From: UA16 sp002292325
Lineage (GTDB): Bacteria; Bacteroidota; Bacteroidia; Flavobacteriales_D; Sanyastnellaceae
Direction of reading: 5' to 3'
Length of the DNA: 64,000 nt
Assembly: GCA_943788645.1 (NCBI GenBank)
Contig: CALSRC010000012.1
Location: 192,267 to 256,266 of the forward strand
The notes beneath the pieces are model-generated. The model worked only from the letters and a program-made list of their open reading frames with translations. It did not search any database and was not told the DNA's origin. The position numbers and the translations under genes are program-made. Below are positions 15,912-24,336 of the stretch, piece by piece. The stretch's first letter is position 1, and each line of letters starts with the position of its first letter.

Positions 15912-17177
15912 ATGAAGCCGACTGCTATCTGGGGTTCACTTCTTATTTTGACGGCATTGGTGGCCTGGCAATTCGTCAGTCTCGAAAATAGAAAGGGAGC
16001 GTTGAGGCAGGATTTGGCGACCCTTCAGGATGTTCGCCATGGTCTACTCAATCCAGAAGAGTGGAAACGCGTAATCGCAGAGGTTATGGCTGAGAAAGTG
16101 GAGACTTTTCAGCTTGAATCCGTTGATCGCAATCATTTGCGCGACAAAATTGAAGGCCTCTTACACACGCTTATTGGGGATTTGGAGGAGAGTTACCGCG
16201 CCGACAACGCCACCCGATTGTTAGGTTTCGTCCGAAATGTCGGGTCCGATTTGATAGGGATATTTGCGGAAATGCGCGGGAATGTTCCGGAATTTTCAGC
16301 ACGCATTGTCAGCTTTTTGGATGAGCCAGAGAACCGAGAGGAGCTGCGGGTTTATCTCTCCGATGCATTGGATCAATATGCCAACAACGCCTTTGGACAC
16401 ATCGATTATCCAGCTGTGAGCGTCATCCTCCAAGAGCGCCAATTGAGCGGGGTCAATCGGTTGGATGCGATGCAAGTGGCGGAGGCTGAATTGCAGGCCG
16501 AGTTGAATGTGCTTGACGCGCATTTGCAAAGGATGTTGTGGATAGGTTCTTTCCTTTTCCTATTGACCGGAATGTCCATTTTTCAATGGGTTCATGGGGC
16601 GATTGAGCTGAAGATTGCTGTATTGACTTTGGCTGTTTGGCTTGGCGTCGGGGTCAGTATGCCGCTTTTATTGATTGATGCAAGGATTGATTTGTTGGAG
16701 TTTGAGCTGCTAGGACTCCCCGTGGTGTTCTCAGACCAAGTGGTGTTCTTTCAATCCAAGAGTATTTTCCAGGTGGTCAAACTTCTGTTAATCCACGGAA
16801 ATGGATTTGGGACGAAGTTGGCAGGGGCCGGTGTGCTTCTATTCAGTGTGATGATCCCACTTGCCAAGCTCGGAGCTACTTTTCAATGGGCAAGGAGTAA
16901 GGGTTGGGCGCATTCGTTTGTTGGAAGAACCCTGCTCTTTAAATCGTCAAAGTGGGCCATGGCAGATGTAATGGTCGTCGCAATTTTTTTGAGTAACCTC
17001 GGTTTCAATGGTGTTCTGAAAGATCAATTCGCAAGACTGCATGGAGCTGGAGAGGGGGTGGAGGTTTTGACGACAGCGGCATCCAATTTATTGCCCGGGT
17101 TTTTTGCCTTCTTTGGTTTTGCGCTTTTGAGCCTCTTGCTCTCAGCCCGCGTTCATGCGTTGGCAGAGTCGGTGTGA
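15912..17177 (+). CDS. PqiA-family inner-membrane protein
   Basis: 421 residues. An N-terminal membrane helix (about 5-23) is followed by a roughly 190-residue helical periplasmic region rich in Glu/Arg, then four or so helices. The second half carries family signatures FSVMIPLAKLGATFQW and SSKWAMADVMVVAIFLSNLG (K-W-x-M-x-D-V of paraquat-inducible protein A). PqiA proteins work in envelope lipid transport with MCE proteins; no MCE gene is nearby. The long N-terminal insertion is unlike E. coli PqiA. Confidence 0.8.
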   Translation: MKPTAIWGSLLILTALVAWQFVSLENRKGALRQDLATLQDVRHGLLNPEEWKRVIAEVMAEKVETFQLESVDRNHLRDKIEGLLHTLIGDLEESYRADNATRLLGFVRNVGSDLIGIFAEMRGNVPEFSARIVSFLDEPENREELRVYLSDALDQYANNAFGHIDYPAVSVILQERQLSGVNRLDAMQVAEAELQAELNVLDAHLQRMLWIGSFLFLLTGMSIFQWVHGAIELKIAVLTLAVWLGVGVSMPLLLIDARIDLLEFELLGLPVVFSDQVVFFQSKSIFQVVKLLLIHGNGFGTKLAGAGVLLFSVMIPLAKLGATFQWARSKGWAHSFVGRTLLFKSSKWAMADVMVVAIFLSNLGFNGVLKDQFARLHGAGEGVEVLTTAASNLLPGFFAFFGFALLSLLLSARVHALAESV

Positions 17178-17399
17178 TTGGTTGCGGTCCTTGTGCCCAA
17201 TTATTGAAAGAGGCGGATGTAGTCGACTGCCATGAATTGGTGGGGCTCAAGTCATGGGTGTGAGGATGCGGTATTCATTTGCTACACCACCATCTCAGGT
17301 GATATCCTTATTTTTGCTGCCGCTTCCCGAGAGGTATGTTTCAATTCAAATGGTTGAAAATGAGATGTGCTTCACAGGATGCGAGAAAAAAAGAAGAAG

Positions 17400-17849
17400 A
17401 TGAAACGGATCAACGCGTACAAAAGGCTATTCGAAATCGAAGGAGAAATCGATTTAGGTGAACTCAAAAAAACCTACCGGAGGCTGGTCAAAGAATGGCA
17501 CCCGGATAAGCATGTCCTGGATGAGACAAAGGCCGCGGAAGCAGAAGAAATGACCCGTCAAATTACCGATGGATACGCCTTTTTAATCAGCATCGCACCG
17601 GCGACCATTGCAAAGGGACTCGAGGAATACACGCACACCATTGAAAATGCATTCATCGACGATATGCAGCACAAGAGCCTTTTGTTGGAGTTGAAATTCA
17701 CCGATGGTTCAACCTACGAGTACTTTGGGGTGAACAAGAACCTGTTTACCAAATTGGTCAACGCAGAAAAAGTGCAGCGATTTGCCCGGAGAAACATTTT
17801 CAATTCGTTCATTTACCGCAAGTCGAAGAGGACCGCAGAGGCCGAGTAA
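17400..17849 (+). CDS. J-domain plus KTSC-domain protein
   Basis: Start chosen at ATG 17400 (MKRINAYKRLFEIEGE), which fits the family; an ATG at 17379 would add seven mostly Lys/Glu residues. The first 65 residues are a J domain with LVKEWHPDKH (HPD motif). The C-terminal 60 are a KTSC domain (STYEYFGVNKNLFTKLVNAE, FNSFIYRK). Widespread in Bacteroidota; a co-chaperone partner of DnaK is inferred from the HPD motif, and the KTSC role is unknown. Confidence 0.85.
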   Translation: MKRINAYKRLFEIEGEIDLGELKKTYRRLVKEWHPDKHVLDETKAAEAEEMTRQITDGYAFLISIAPATIAKGLEEYTHTIENAFIDDMQHKSLLLELKFTDGSTYEYFGVNKNLFTKLVNAEKVQRFARRNIFNSFIYRKSKRTAEAE

Positions 17850-17923
17850 TTACTGTCGCAATGGGTGTTTTTTTCTTCACCTGAATGAATGTGTGACGTA
17901 TAGAATGGGTGTAATTTTGTCCC

Positions 17924-18313
17924 ATGAACAGCAAAATAGCAAATGGCTTGGTGGTGGGCGCTCAACTCATGCTTTCATTGGCCTTTCTCTTCTTCGGAAT
18001 AATGAAGCTCATTACGCCCTATGCTCAATTGAGTGAGGATCCCAACATGGGGTGGATCTTTGATTTTTCACCTACCGGTGTGCTAGTAATCGCTTCGGCT
18101 GAATTTCTTTTGGCTTTGGCATTGGGACTTTCTTTGATTTTGCTACCGCTCAAAAAGTGGACGTCCATATTCGCCATGGGACTGTTTGTTATCATGGCAG
18201 GCGCGGCTGTTACACACATAGGCCGCAGTGAGCCGCTAGCACCCAATATTGTACTGGCTGCATTGGCTGCTTTCGTAGCATTTGCCCGTCGTGATCGGCT
18301 GAAGTCGAAATAG
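17924..18313 (+). CDS. DoxX-like four-helix membrane protein
   Basis: 129 residues with four hydrophobic helices. LMLSLAFLFFGIMKLITP matches the first-helix FxxxGxxKL signature of the DoxX/DoxD-like superfamily. Ends 4 bases before the stop of the convergent rimK-like gene. Exact function is unknown for this subgroup. Confidence 0.75.
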   Translation: MNSKIANGLVVGAQLMLSLAFLFFGIMKLITPYAQLSEDPNMGWIFDFSPTGVLVIASAEFLLALALGLSLILLPLKKWTSIFAMGLFVIMAGAAVTHIGRSEPLAPNIVLAALAAFVAFARRDRLKSK

Positions 18314-18316
18314 GCT

Positions 18317-19678
18317 TCAGACGTTAAATTTCAACTTTCGTTCAATGGCTTGGATCATGGTCTGGGCGATGTCGGCGCCGGTTGCTTTTTCTATGCCCTC
18401 CAATCCGGGGGATGAATTCACTTCTAGCAGCAAAGGCCCTTTGTTGGAGCGTATGATGTCCACGCCTGCTACAGCGAGATTGAGGGTTTTGGTTGCTTTG
18501 ATCGCCAGTTTTCGTTCTTCAGCGGTAATCTTGATCAGGGAGGCGCTGCCTCCTTGATGAATATTGGCTCTGAATTCGCCCTTTTCAGCCTGGCGCTGCA
18601 TTGCTGCGACCACTTTTCCATTGACGACGAAGCACCGAATATCCTGGCCATTGGCCTCTTTGATGAACTCTTGCACAAGGATGTTGGTTTTGACAGACTT
18701 GAAGGCATTAATCACACTTTCTGCAGCCTTATTCGTTTCTGCGAGAACCACGCCTCGTCCCTGAGTCGATTCAAGAAGTTTAATGATGAGCGGAGCGCCA
18801 TTGACCATTCGGATGAGGTCTTTGGTGTCCATTGGTGATTTTGCGAATCCCGTTATGGGAATATTGATATCGTTTTCAGAAAAGAGAAGGGACGCAAAAA
18901 GTTTGTCGCGCGACTGACTAATTGCATCAGCAGAGTTCAAGCAATACACCCCCAGGTTTTTGAATTGGCGCAAAAGCGCACAGCCATAGAACGTCACGGC
19001 AGGCTTAATACGAGGGATGATCGCATCAAATTGATTCAGAATATTACCACCTCGGTAACGGATTTCTGGGGAGTGCACGTCCAACTTCATGTAAGCGTGC
19101 TCAACGTTGAGAAAAACCATTTCATGGCCTTTGGCTTCCCCTGCTTCCATGATGCGTTTATTGCTGTAAAGATTCGGGTTGGAGGCCAGCACACCAATGC
19201 GCAGTCCGTCTTTCTCCTTGACGAATAGTTTGTAAAGCTGGTTGAGCTCTTCATCCGATATTTCTCCTTGAACAAACTCTTTCGACACGTCTACCAGAAA
19301 TCGATCCTTGAATGCATCTCGCCCCAGCAGCATGCGAAATTCCATGGAGTTACGATCAGCAAGCGTTAAATCAATCTCGTGCATTTGATCACCTATTTGC
19401 ATGGAGGTCCGAATGGCAATTCGCTCCTCTGTGATGCCCGAGGTGTTTTTGATCATCTTACGCGCGATTATGCGCTTTTCGCAGCTGATGATGATGCTCC
19501 GATTATCCTGAATTGGATTGATTTCAAACTTGACCCATTCTTGACCGTCCTTGACGAATGGTTTGATGTTATCGGCTTGGATGGTAGATGTCTTTGCACC
19601 TGAATCAACTCGAGCCTTCACTGCGGGCATGCCTAGTTCTTGGAACCGGCACCATTCTGCACTTCCGATAATGTTCAT
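18317..19678 (-). CDS. rimK: RimK-type ATP-grasp ligase fused to an N-terminal aspartic protease-like domain
   Basis: Start set at ATG 19678 (MNIIGSAEWCRF); the frame stays open upstream but that stretch is not family-like. About residues 1-145 are the RimK-associated ATP-dependent protease domain, with VKARVDSGAKTSTIQA (DSGA active-site motif). The rest is RimK: ATP-grasp with LIIKLLESTQGRGVVLAE, QEFIKEANGQDIRCFVVNGK and the Mg-binding LLEVNSSPGLEGIE. The ligase adds glutamate residues to ribosomal protein S6 in E. coli. The fused arrangement occurs widely; here it is a single gene. Confidence 0.9.
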   Translation of the reverse strand: MNIIGSAEWCRFQELGMPAVKARVDSGAKTSTIQADNIKPFVKDGQEWVKFEINPIQDNRSIIISCEKRIIARKMIKNTSGITEERIAIRTSMQIGDQMHEIDLTLADRNSMEFRMLLGRDAFKDRFLVDVSKEFVQGEISDEELNQLYKLFVKEKDGLRIGVLASNPNLYSNKRIMEAGEAKGHEMVFLNVEHAYMKLDVHSPEIRYRGGNILNQFDAIIPRIKPAVTFYGCALLRQFKNLGVYCLNSADAISQSRDKLFASLLFSENDINIPITGFAKSPMDTKDLIRMVNGAPLIIKLLESTQGRGVVLAETNKAAESVINAFKSVKTNILVQEFIKEANGQDIRCFVVNGKVVAAMQRQAEKGEFRANIHQGGSASLIKITAEERKLAIKATKTLNLAVAGVDIIRSNKGPLLLEVNSSPGLEGIEKATGADIAQTMIQAIERKLKFNV

Positions 19679-19805
19679 ATTGCTATCAGCAAAAAATAAG
19701 GGCGCAAAAGTAGTTTCAATCCTGGCAACATTGACACAAAAGAGCAATGGAACGGATTCAGGTGATTGCGCAGAAAATAAACAGCTAAGTCCTAATTTTA
19801 ACTCC

Positions 19806-21029
19806 ATGAACCTCATCGTCCTGTCCATCCCCATATTTTTTGCCCTGATCGGGTTAGAGGTGGCCTGGGACCAATGGAAGGGAAGGAACGTTTATCGCCT
19901 TGGCGATACCCTCGCCAATATTGGCTGTGGGATCATGGATCAGAGCAGTGCTTTGTTTTCCAAGGTCTTGACCGTGGGCGCTTACACAGCCGTCTTTTTT
20001 TGGGCTGCATCATGGAGGCCATGGGAATTGGATGGCCACTGGGCTATTTGGGTGGCGACTTTTGTGCTCTCTGATTTTGCCTATTATTGGGCTCACCGGC
20101 TGAGCCATGAGGTCAATATCCTTTGGATCGGTCACCAAGTTCACCATCAGAGTGAAGATTACAACTTGGGCGTTGCGTTGCGTCAGAGTGTTCTTCAAAA
20201 AGTCCTCTTAATGTGGGTGTATTGGCCTCTTGCGATTCTCGGATTTCCTCCGGAGATGTTTTTGACCAGTATGGCCATCAACCTTTTGTATCAATTTTGG
20301 ATTCATACTGAATTAATTGAACGTTTGGGTCCATTCGAGTGGGTGTTCAATACTCCTTCGCACCATCGCGTTCACCACGGTCGAAATCCCGAATACATTG
20401 ACCGCAATCATGCGGGCGTTTTCATTGTGTGGGACCGCATTTTCGGCACCTTTCAAAAGGAGATTGTCCAGCCGACCTACGGTATTACGCGACCGACGGA
20501 GTCTTTCAATCCTGTGCGAGCACAATGGAAGCCCGTAGCTGACCTTTGGAAAGACCTCCAGAGTATTCCTGGTTGGGCGGACAAATTGCGCTTTTTATTT
20601 GCCCCTCCGGGTTGGTATCCTGAAAGCATCGGCGGTCCGCAGGCGGCACCGAAAATTGTTGGACCACAAACTAAGTTTAATCCGCGCCCGAGTTCATTCA
20701 TGGCCGGATTGCTGCTTGGTCGGTGGGTCATGCTTTTGGCCGTGGCATTGCTCGCGTTGGCAGCTGAGAAGACCATTCCATCTTGGCAATTAGCAATGGC
20801 TTTGGCTTGGGTTTTAGTAGCACTTGCCGCGGTTGGTGAATTGTGGGATAGCAGATTGGATCGGGTGCGGTTGGTGATTGCCTGGTTCGCAGACTTGTGC
20901 TTCATTCCTGTCATGGGCATGCTGGTTTCAGGGCCTCCACTAGCTTATGCCATCTGGTGTTTATTGGCCCTGGTATCAGCCGGGCTGACGTATTGGGCAG
21001 CATCCTTGCGAAAACCCGCGATCTTATGA
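19806..21029 (+). CDS. Alkylglycerol monooxygenase-like sterol desaturase family protein
   Basis: 407 residues from ATG 19806 (MNLIVLSIPIFFALIGLEVA). The eight-His di-iron pattern is complete: HRLSH, HQVHH followed by QSEDYN, and HHRVHH. Several membrane helices surround it and extend to the C-terminus (four or so more). The HQVHHxSExYN and ALRQS features resemble alkylglycerol monooxygenase (AGMO/TMEM195), which cleaves ether lipids; activity is inferred. Its stop overlaps the next ATG (ATGA). Confidence 0.85.
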   Translation: MNLIVLSIPIFFALIGLEVAWDQWKGRNVYRLGDTLANIGCGIMDQSSALFSKVLTVGAYTAVFFWAASWRPWELDGHWAIWVATFVLSDFAYYWAHRLSHEVNILWIGHQVHHQSEDYNLGVALRQSVLQKVLLMWVYWPLAILGFPPEMFLTSMAINLLYQFWIHTELIERLGPFEWVFNTPSHHRVHHGRNPEYIDRNHAGVFIVWDRIFGTFQKEIVQPTYGITRPTESFNPVRAQWKPVADLWKDLQSIPGWADKLRFLFAPPGWYPESIGGPQAAPKIVGPQTKFNPRPSSFMAGLLLGRWVMLLAVALLALAAEKTIPSWQLAMALAWVLVALAAVGELWDSRLDRVRLVIAWFADLCFIPVMGMLVSGPPLAYAIWCLLALVSAGLTYWAASLRKPAIL

Positions 21030-21307
21030 CCTCATCACAAATGAATTCCATGAACCCAATTCGCATCGTGTTACTTTGGCTTCCATTGGTTGGATTTTTG
21101 TCTTGCGGTTTAAACCAAGGAATGACGAGCACAACATCCAATATTACCTGTCCAAAATGTGGACACCAAGAATTGGAAACGCTTCCGACGGAATACTGCG
21201 TGATTTCTTATGATTGCAAGCACTGTGGTACGACCCTGCATCCAGAAGGAGACGATTGCTGCGTTTTTTGCACCCACGGAGATCACAAGTGCCCTTCGAA
21301 GCAGTAA
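21026..21307 (+). CDS. Small lipoprotein with GDCCVxC-like domain
   Basis: 93 residues. The start overlaps the upstream stop as ATGA; ATGs at 21041 and 21050 give shorter leaders. A hydrophobic leader ends in a lipobox-like LPLVGFLSCG. Two CxxC pairs follow (ITCPKCGHQE, YDCKHCGTTL), then EGDDCCVFCTHGDHKCPS, a variant of the GDCCVxC motif known in small Bacteroidota/Proteobacteria proteins. Likely metal- or thiol-binding. A Cys-rich domain in a lipoprotein is unusual, as these proteins are often cytoplasmic. Confidence 0.65.
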   Translation: MTSSQMNSMNPIRIVLLWLPLVGFLSCGLNQGMTSTTSNITCPKCGHQELETLPTEYCVISYDCKHCGTTLHPEGDDCCVFCTHGDHKCPSKQ

Positions 21308-21319
21308 TGAACGAGATTT

Positions 21320-22297
21320 TTAACGCTCAAAGGCTTCAAAGGTGAAATAGCCTTTGTCACCATTCGCATCATAAAAGTCGAGCATCCTGAGTTGAAATTC
21401 ACGTCCTTCAGAAGTCACGATGCCATAGAGATTACTCGCATCTATGCTGTAAACTCCAGCGTCGAGATCAAATGTTTTCCAATCGTAACCAATGGCATTC
21501 CAATTCCCAGTCGCCGAGAAGCCAGACCAATCCAGTTGACCAAATTCTTCCCAGTCGAAATCCTGCGGTTCAATGACTTGCACACGTGAACTCGGTGTGA
21601 GTATTCCGGTGACTTGATAGGGAATCGTGCCTTCTAAAAGCTCTGTGTAAGAGGTCAACAATAGCTCCCATTGGTCACTCGGAGGTTCAATATCCGGGGA
21701 GTCCGCATTTAGAACACTCAAATATCCAAAGGGTCGTGATGTGCTCAGGGGGACCATGACGGACCCGTCTTGCGCCGAATTGAGAAGGTCAATTCTGGCT
21801 TCAATTCCGTTTTCTGAAGCACCCTGGATTGTGATTCGGCGCTTTCCCAATTGCACATTCTCAGCCCCGTAACCCAAGTCAATGAAAAACGACTCTCCAA
21901 CGTCAAATTGCGCTTCGGTTGAATCAGGTGACCAGCCTGAGGGCGGATCAATACGCCACTCAAGCGCCTCTAATTGTTCGTCGGTCAAGCCCTGCTCTGA
22001 ACCTCCAGGGGTGTCTTTGGCAATGCGCATGGTCCGGCTCGAATTTAGCAATACTGCCACCTTCCCAGATTCAGGAAGCAAGGTGAGCTTGAGGCACCAG
22101 TCCAAAGGAGAATGGGTGGCAACCACCTCGCTGCGTTGTAAGCTGTAATAAACGCGCGCGTCATACTCTGCGCCGATGGAAACTTCGTGCGAAACAAGCT
22201 TTCCGACCGGCTTCACAGGAATGGCAAGTTCCTTTTCGATGCATCCGCACAACACAAGGAGGAGTCCGAGGCTTGGAAGGTATTTCCTGTGATTCAT
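21320..22297 (-). CDS. HmuY-family lipoprotein
   Basis: 325 residues from ATG 22297. Lipobox LLLVLCGCIEKE. The mature part follows the HmuY pattern: YDARVYYSLQRSEVVATHSP, LDWCLKLTL near the N-terminus, and NAIGYDWKTFDLDAGVYSID with REFQLRMLDFYDANGDKGY near the C-terminus. HmuY proteins bind haem at the cell surface for a TonB receptor; ligand here is unproven. Its start overlaps the receptor stop by 4 bases (ATGA), so the three genes form one operon. Confidence 0.8.
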   Translation of the reverse strand: MNHRKYLPSLGLLLVLCGCIEKELAIPVKPVGKLVSHEVSIGAEYDARVYYSLQRSEVVATHSPLDWCLKLTLLPESGKVAVLLNSSRTMRIAKDTPGGSEQGLTDEQLEALEWRIDPPSGWSPDSTEAQFDVGESFFIDLGYGAENVQLGKRRITIQGASENGIEARIDLLNSAQDGSVMVPLSTSRPFGYLSVLNADSPDIEPPSDQWELLLTSYTELLEGTIPYQVTGILTPSSRVQVIEPQDFDWEEFGQLDWSGFSATGNWNAIGYDWKTFDLDAGVYSIDASNLYGIVTSEGREFQLRMLDFYDANGDKGYFTFEAFER

Positions 22298-24333
22298 CGG
22301 TTTTGGTTCCATTGGTAGGTCAGTCGAACAACAGCACTCCGACCCCAAGCAATGGGAGTCAGGCCTGCAGTATGGGCTTCAGGACCGGACGTGTTTACGC
22401 CGTTTGAAACGGATGTGACATTCAACAAGTTCTTGAAGCGGAGCGCAATGTGAAGTCGATCGGCGGGGCTGCTCCAGTTGAGGAGATTGAAGTCCAGCAA
22501 AGTATAGGCGGGTGCCGTAACCAATTTCAAGGCACCATCGGCGTCTTGAATGACACGTTGTCGGGCGCCGTTGTATTTAACGAAAATGGAACTTTGCAGT
22601 TGTGAGTTGATGTTCCAAGTCAATTCGGATTGGCCTTCCACTGTTAGAGGTGCAGCTGGCTTCGAGATGTCAGCTTCCTCTCCGGAATTTGCCAGATTTG
22701 TCTGTGCTTTGAAGCCGCTGACGCCAACATTCAATTCAAATTGCGCATTTGAAGTATGGACTTGAACTTCCGCACCTCGAGAGGAGAATCCGGTAAAGTT
22801 CACGTATTGATAGGTGCCATCTAGTTGGTCTACCAAGCCGATTTGATCTGTGACAACATTGGAATATGCTCGAATAGAGAAATCCAAATCACCGCTCAAT
22901 TGCCAATGAAGTTGCATGAAATGCGATGTTTCAGGTCGTAAGCTGGTGTTGCCAAAAAGCTGGTGGTTGACATCGATAAATTGAAAGTGCAGTTCTTTTA
23001 GAGTGGGTGCTCGAAATCCTTTGGCATAGGCCAAACGCAAGCGGTGTGCTCTCCATTTCCACATGCCATTCCAGCTGGGCAAAGCTGGAGTCCTGAAGGC
23101 CGAGTTGAAAGCTTTCCTCAAACCAAATCGTTGCGATTGCACCTCGCTTTCCCATGTGACCGTGGCAAATGTGGCCAAGTCAACAAGCACATGCTGCGGC
23201 TGTGTCAATCGTCCCCCAGCAATGGTTTCATGTCTTCCGTCCCAACCGGCTGAGCCATGGATTCTTTCTGACCAAGAAAGGTAACGGGTGCCTCGGGATT
23301 GCCAGACGGACATGCGGGTGGTATCCTGCTCATCGGAGAGCGATGTTTGGTGCAGGGTTTCAAGGTCTGTTAAGTAGGACCCGGAAGTCCGGCTGTAACG
23401 CTGCCACGATTGAGTGATGTTCCAGACGGTACCCTCGTCATTGAATGAACGGCATTGCAACGTTGGGATCCAGCGCGTTGTGCTGTATGTATTGTCAAAT
23501 GCCGTTTGTCCATACGGTGCTCGAGGTGCGCCTCGGTTATCAATTTGTTCGGTCAGCAGCTGAACAGAAGGGCGAAATACCCATTGACCCGAAGTCAGTT
23601 GGCTGTGCAGACGTGCATTCCGCTGCAACTTAGGATTCCACAGGGTGACGCGATTGGAATCTGCTGCAAAGTTGGAGAATCCGTCAATCAAGGCATCACC
23701 CGGTGACCAGCCATCGAAATAATTTTGATTGGCTTCGATTCCCCATTGAAAACCACCAAGCTGCTGAGCATATGACACGGAATTTGTGTGGCTTCCCACG
23801 GTTTCATATTGGCTGGTCCACCGCACCTCACGGCCCGGTTGGCGCCGGGATTTGGTGATGAGGTGTACGGTTCCAGCCAACGAGTTGGTGCCGTATTCCA
23901 CGGCCATGGGTCCGTTGATGATTTCGATTCGTTCAATGTTGTCAAGAGCCACTTGACTCAAATCGAGTTCCCCATTGAGCCGGCCGGCAAGGGGCACACC
24001 ATCGATGAGGACATTGATGTTGTTGCCCCCCAGGCCATTCAATGAAGCTGCTGCGCCAAGCACGGGATCTTGCGCCACGCGAAAGTTCAATTGACGGTTG
24101 AGTAATTCGTGGAGTGTGGGTGAGGCGTTTTGCTCGATGGCCTGACGGCTAATGACGCGCGTAGGACGCAAGGCCTGCTCTGCGGTTGTTTCATCCCGCT
24201 CCCCTGTGACGACGGCATTTGATAATTCGACCAACTGCCAAAGGGCACTGTCAATGGATAAAGGCACAGTCTGCTGTCCAAAAAGGACAGCAGACCATGC
24301 CAATGCAAGAACGAATCCGATGCAGTGCTTCAT
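22294..24333 (-). CDS. TonB-dependent outer-membrane receptor (HmuR-like context)
   Basis: 679 residues. Signal peptide to SAVLFGQQ; plug domain from about residue 55 (RVISRQAIEQNASPTLHELL, GLGGNNINVLIDGVPLAGR, NIERIEIINGPMAVEYGTNS); then the 22-stranded barrel with SWNGMWKWRAHRLRLAYAKG and RAPTLKELHF. It lies between a T9SS-tagged HmuY-like gene and an HmuY lipoprotein gene. Together they suggest uptake of haem or another captured ligand, powered by TonB. There is no carboxypeptidase-like N-terminal domain and no SusD partner, so polysaccharide uptake is less likely. Confidence 0.9.
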   Translation of the reverse strand: MKHCIGFVLALAWSAVLFGQQTVPLSIDSALWQLVELSNAVVTGERDETTAEQALRPTRVISRQAIEQNASPTLHELLNRQLNFRVAQDPVLGAAASLNGLGGNNINVLIDGVPLAGRLNGELDLSQVALDNIERIEIINGPMAVEYGTNSLAGTVHLITKSRRQPGREVRWTSQYETVGSHTNSVSYAQQLGGFQWGIEANQNYFDGWSPGDALIDGFSNFAADSNRVTLWNPKLQRNARLHSQLTSGQWVFRPSVQLLTEQIDNRGAPRAPYGQTAFDNTYSTTRWIPTLQCRSFNDEGTVWNITQSWQRYSRTSGSYLTDLETLHQTSLSDEQDTTRMSVWQSRGTRYLSWSERIHGSAGWDGRHETIAGGRLTQPQHVLVDLATFATVTWESEVQSQRFGLRKAFNSAFRTPALPSWNGMWKWRAHRLRLAYAKGFRAPTLKELHFQFIDVNHQLFGNTSLRPETSHFMQLHWQLSGDLDFSIRAYSNVVTDQIGLVDQLDGTYQYVNFTGFSSRGAEVQVHTSNAQFELNVGVSGFKAQTNLANSGEEADISKPAAPLTVEGQSELTWNINSQLQSSIFVKYNGARQRVIQDADGALKLVTAPAYTLLDFNLLNWSSPADRLHIALRFKNLLNVTSVSNGVNTSGPEAHTAGLTPIAWGRSAVVRLTYQWNQNR

Positions 24334-24336
24334 GCG

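Noticed and set aside
17174..17263. Plus-strand frame starting GTG in the PqiA stop region, reading GCGPCAQLLKEADVVDC, with a thioredoxin-like CGPC
   Set aside because: Only 29 codons, no start context, no fold or conserved cis-Pro; the CGPC match is probably chance.
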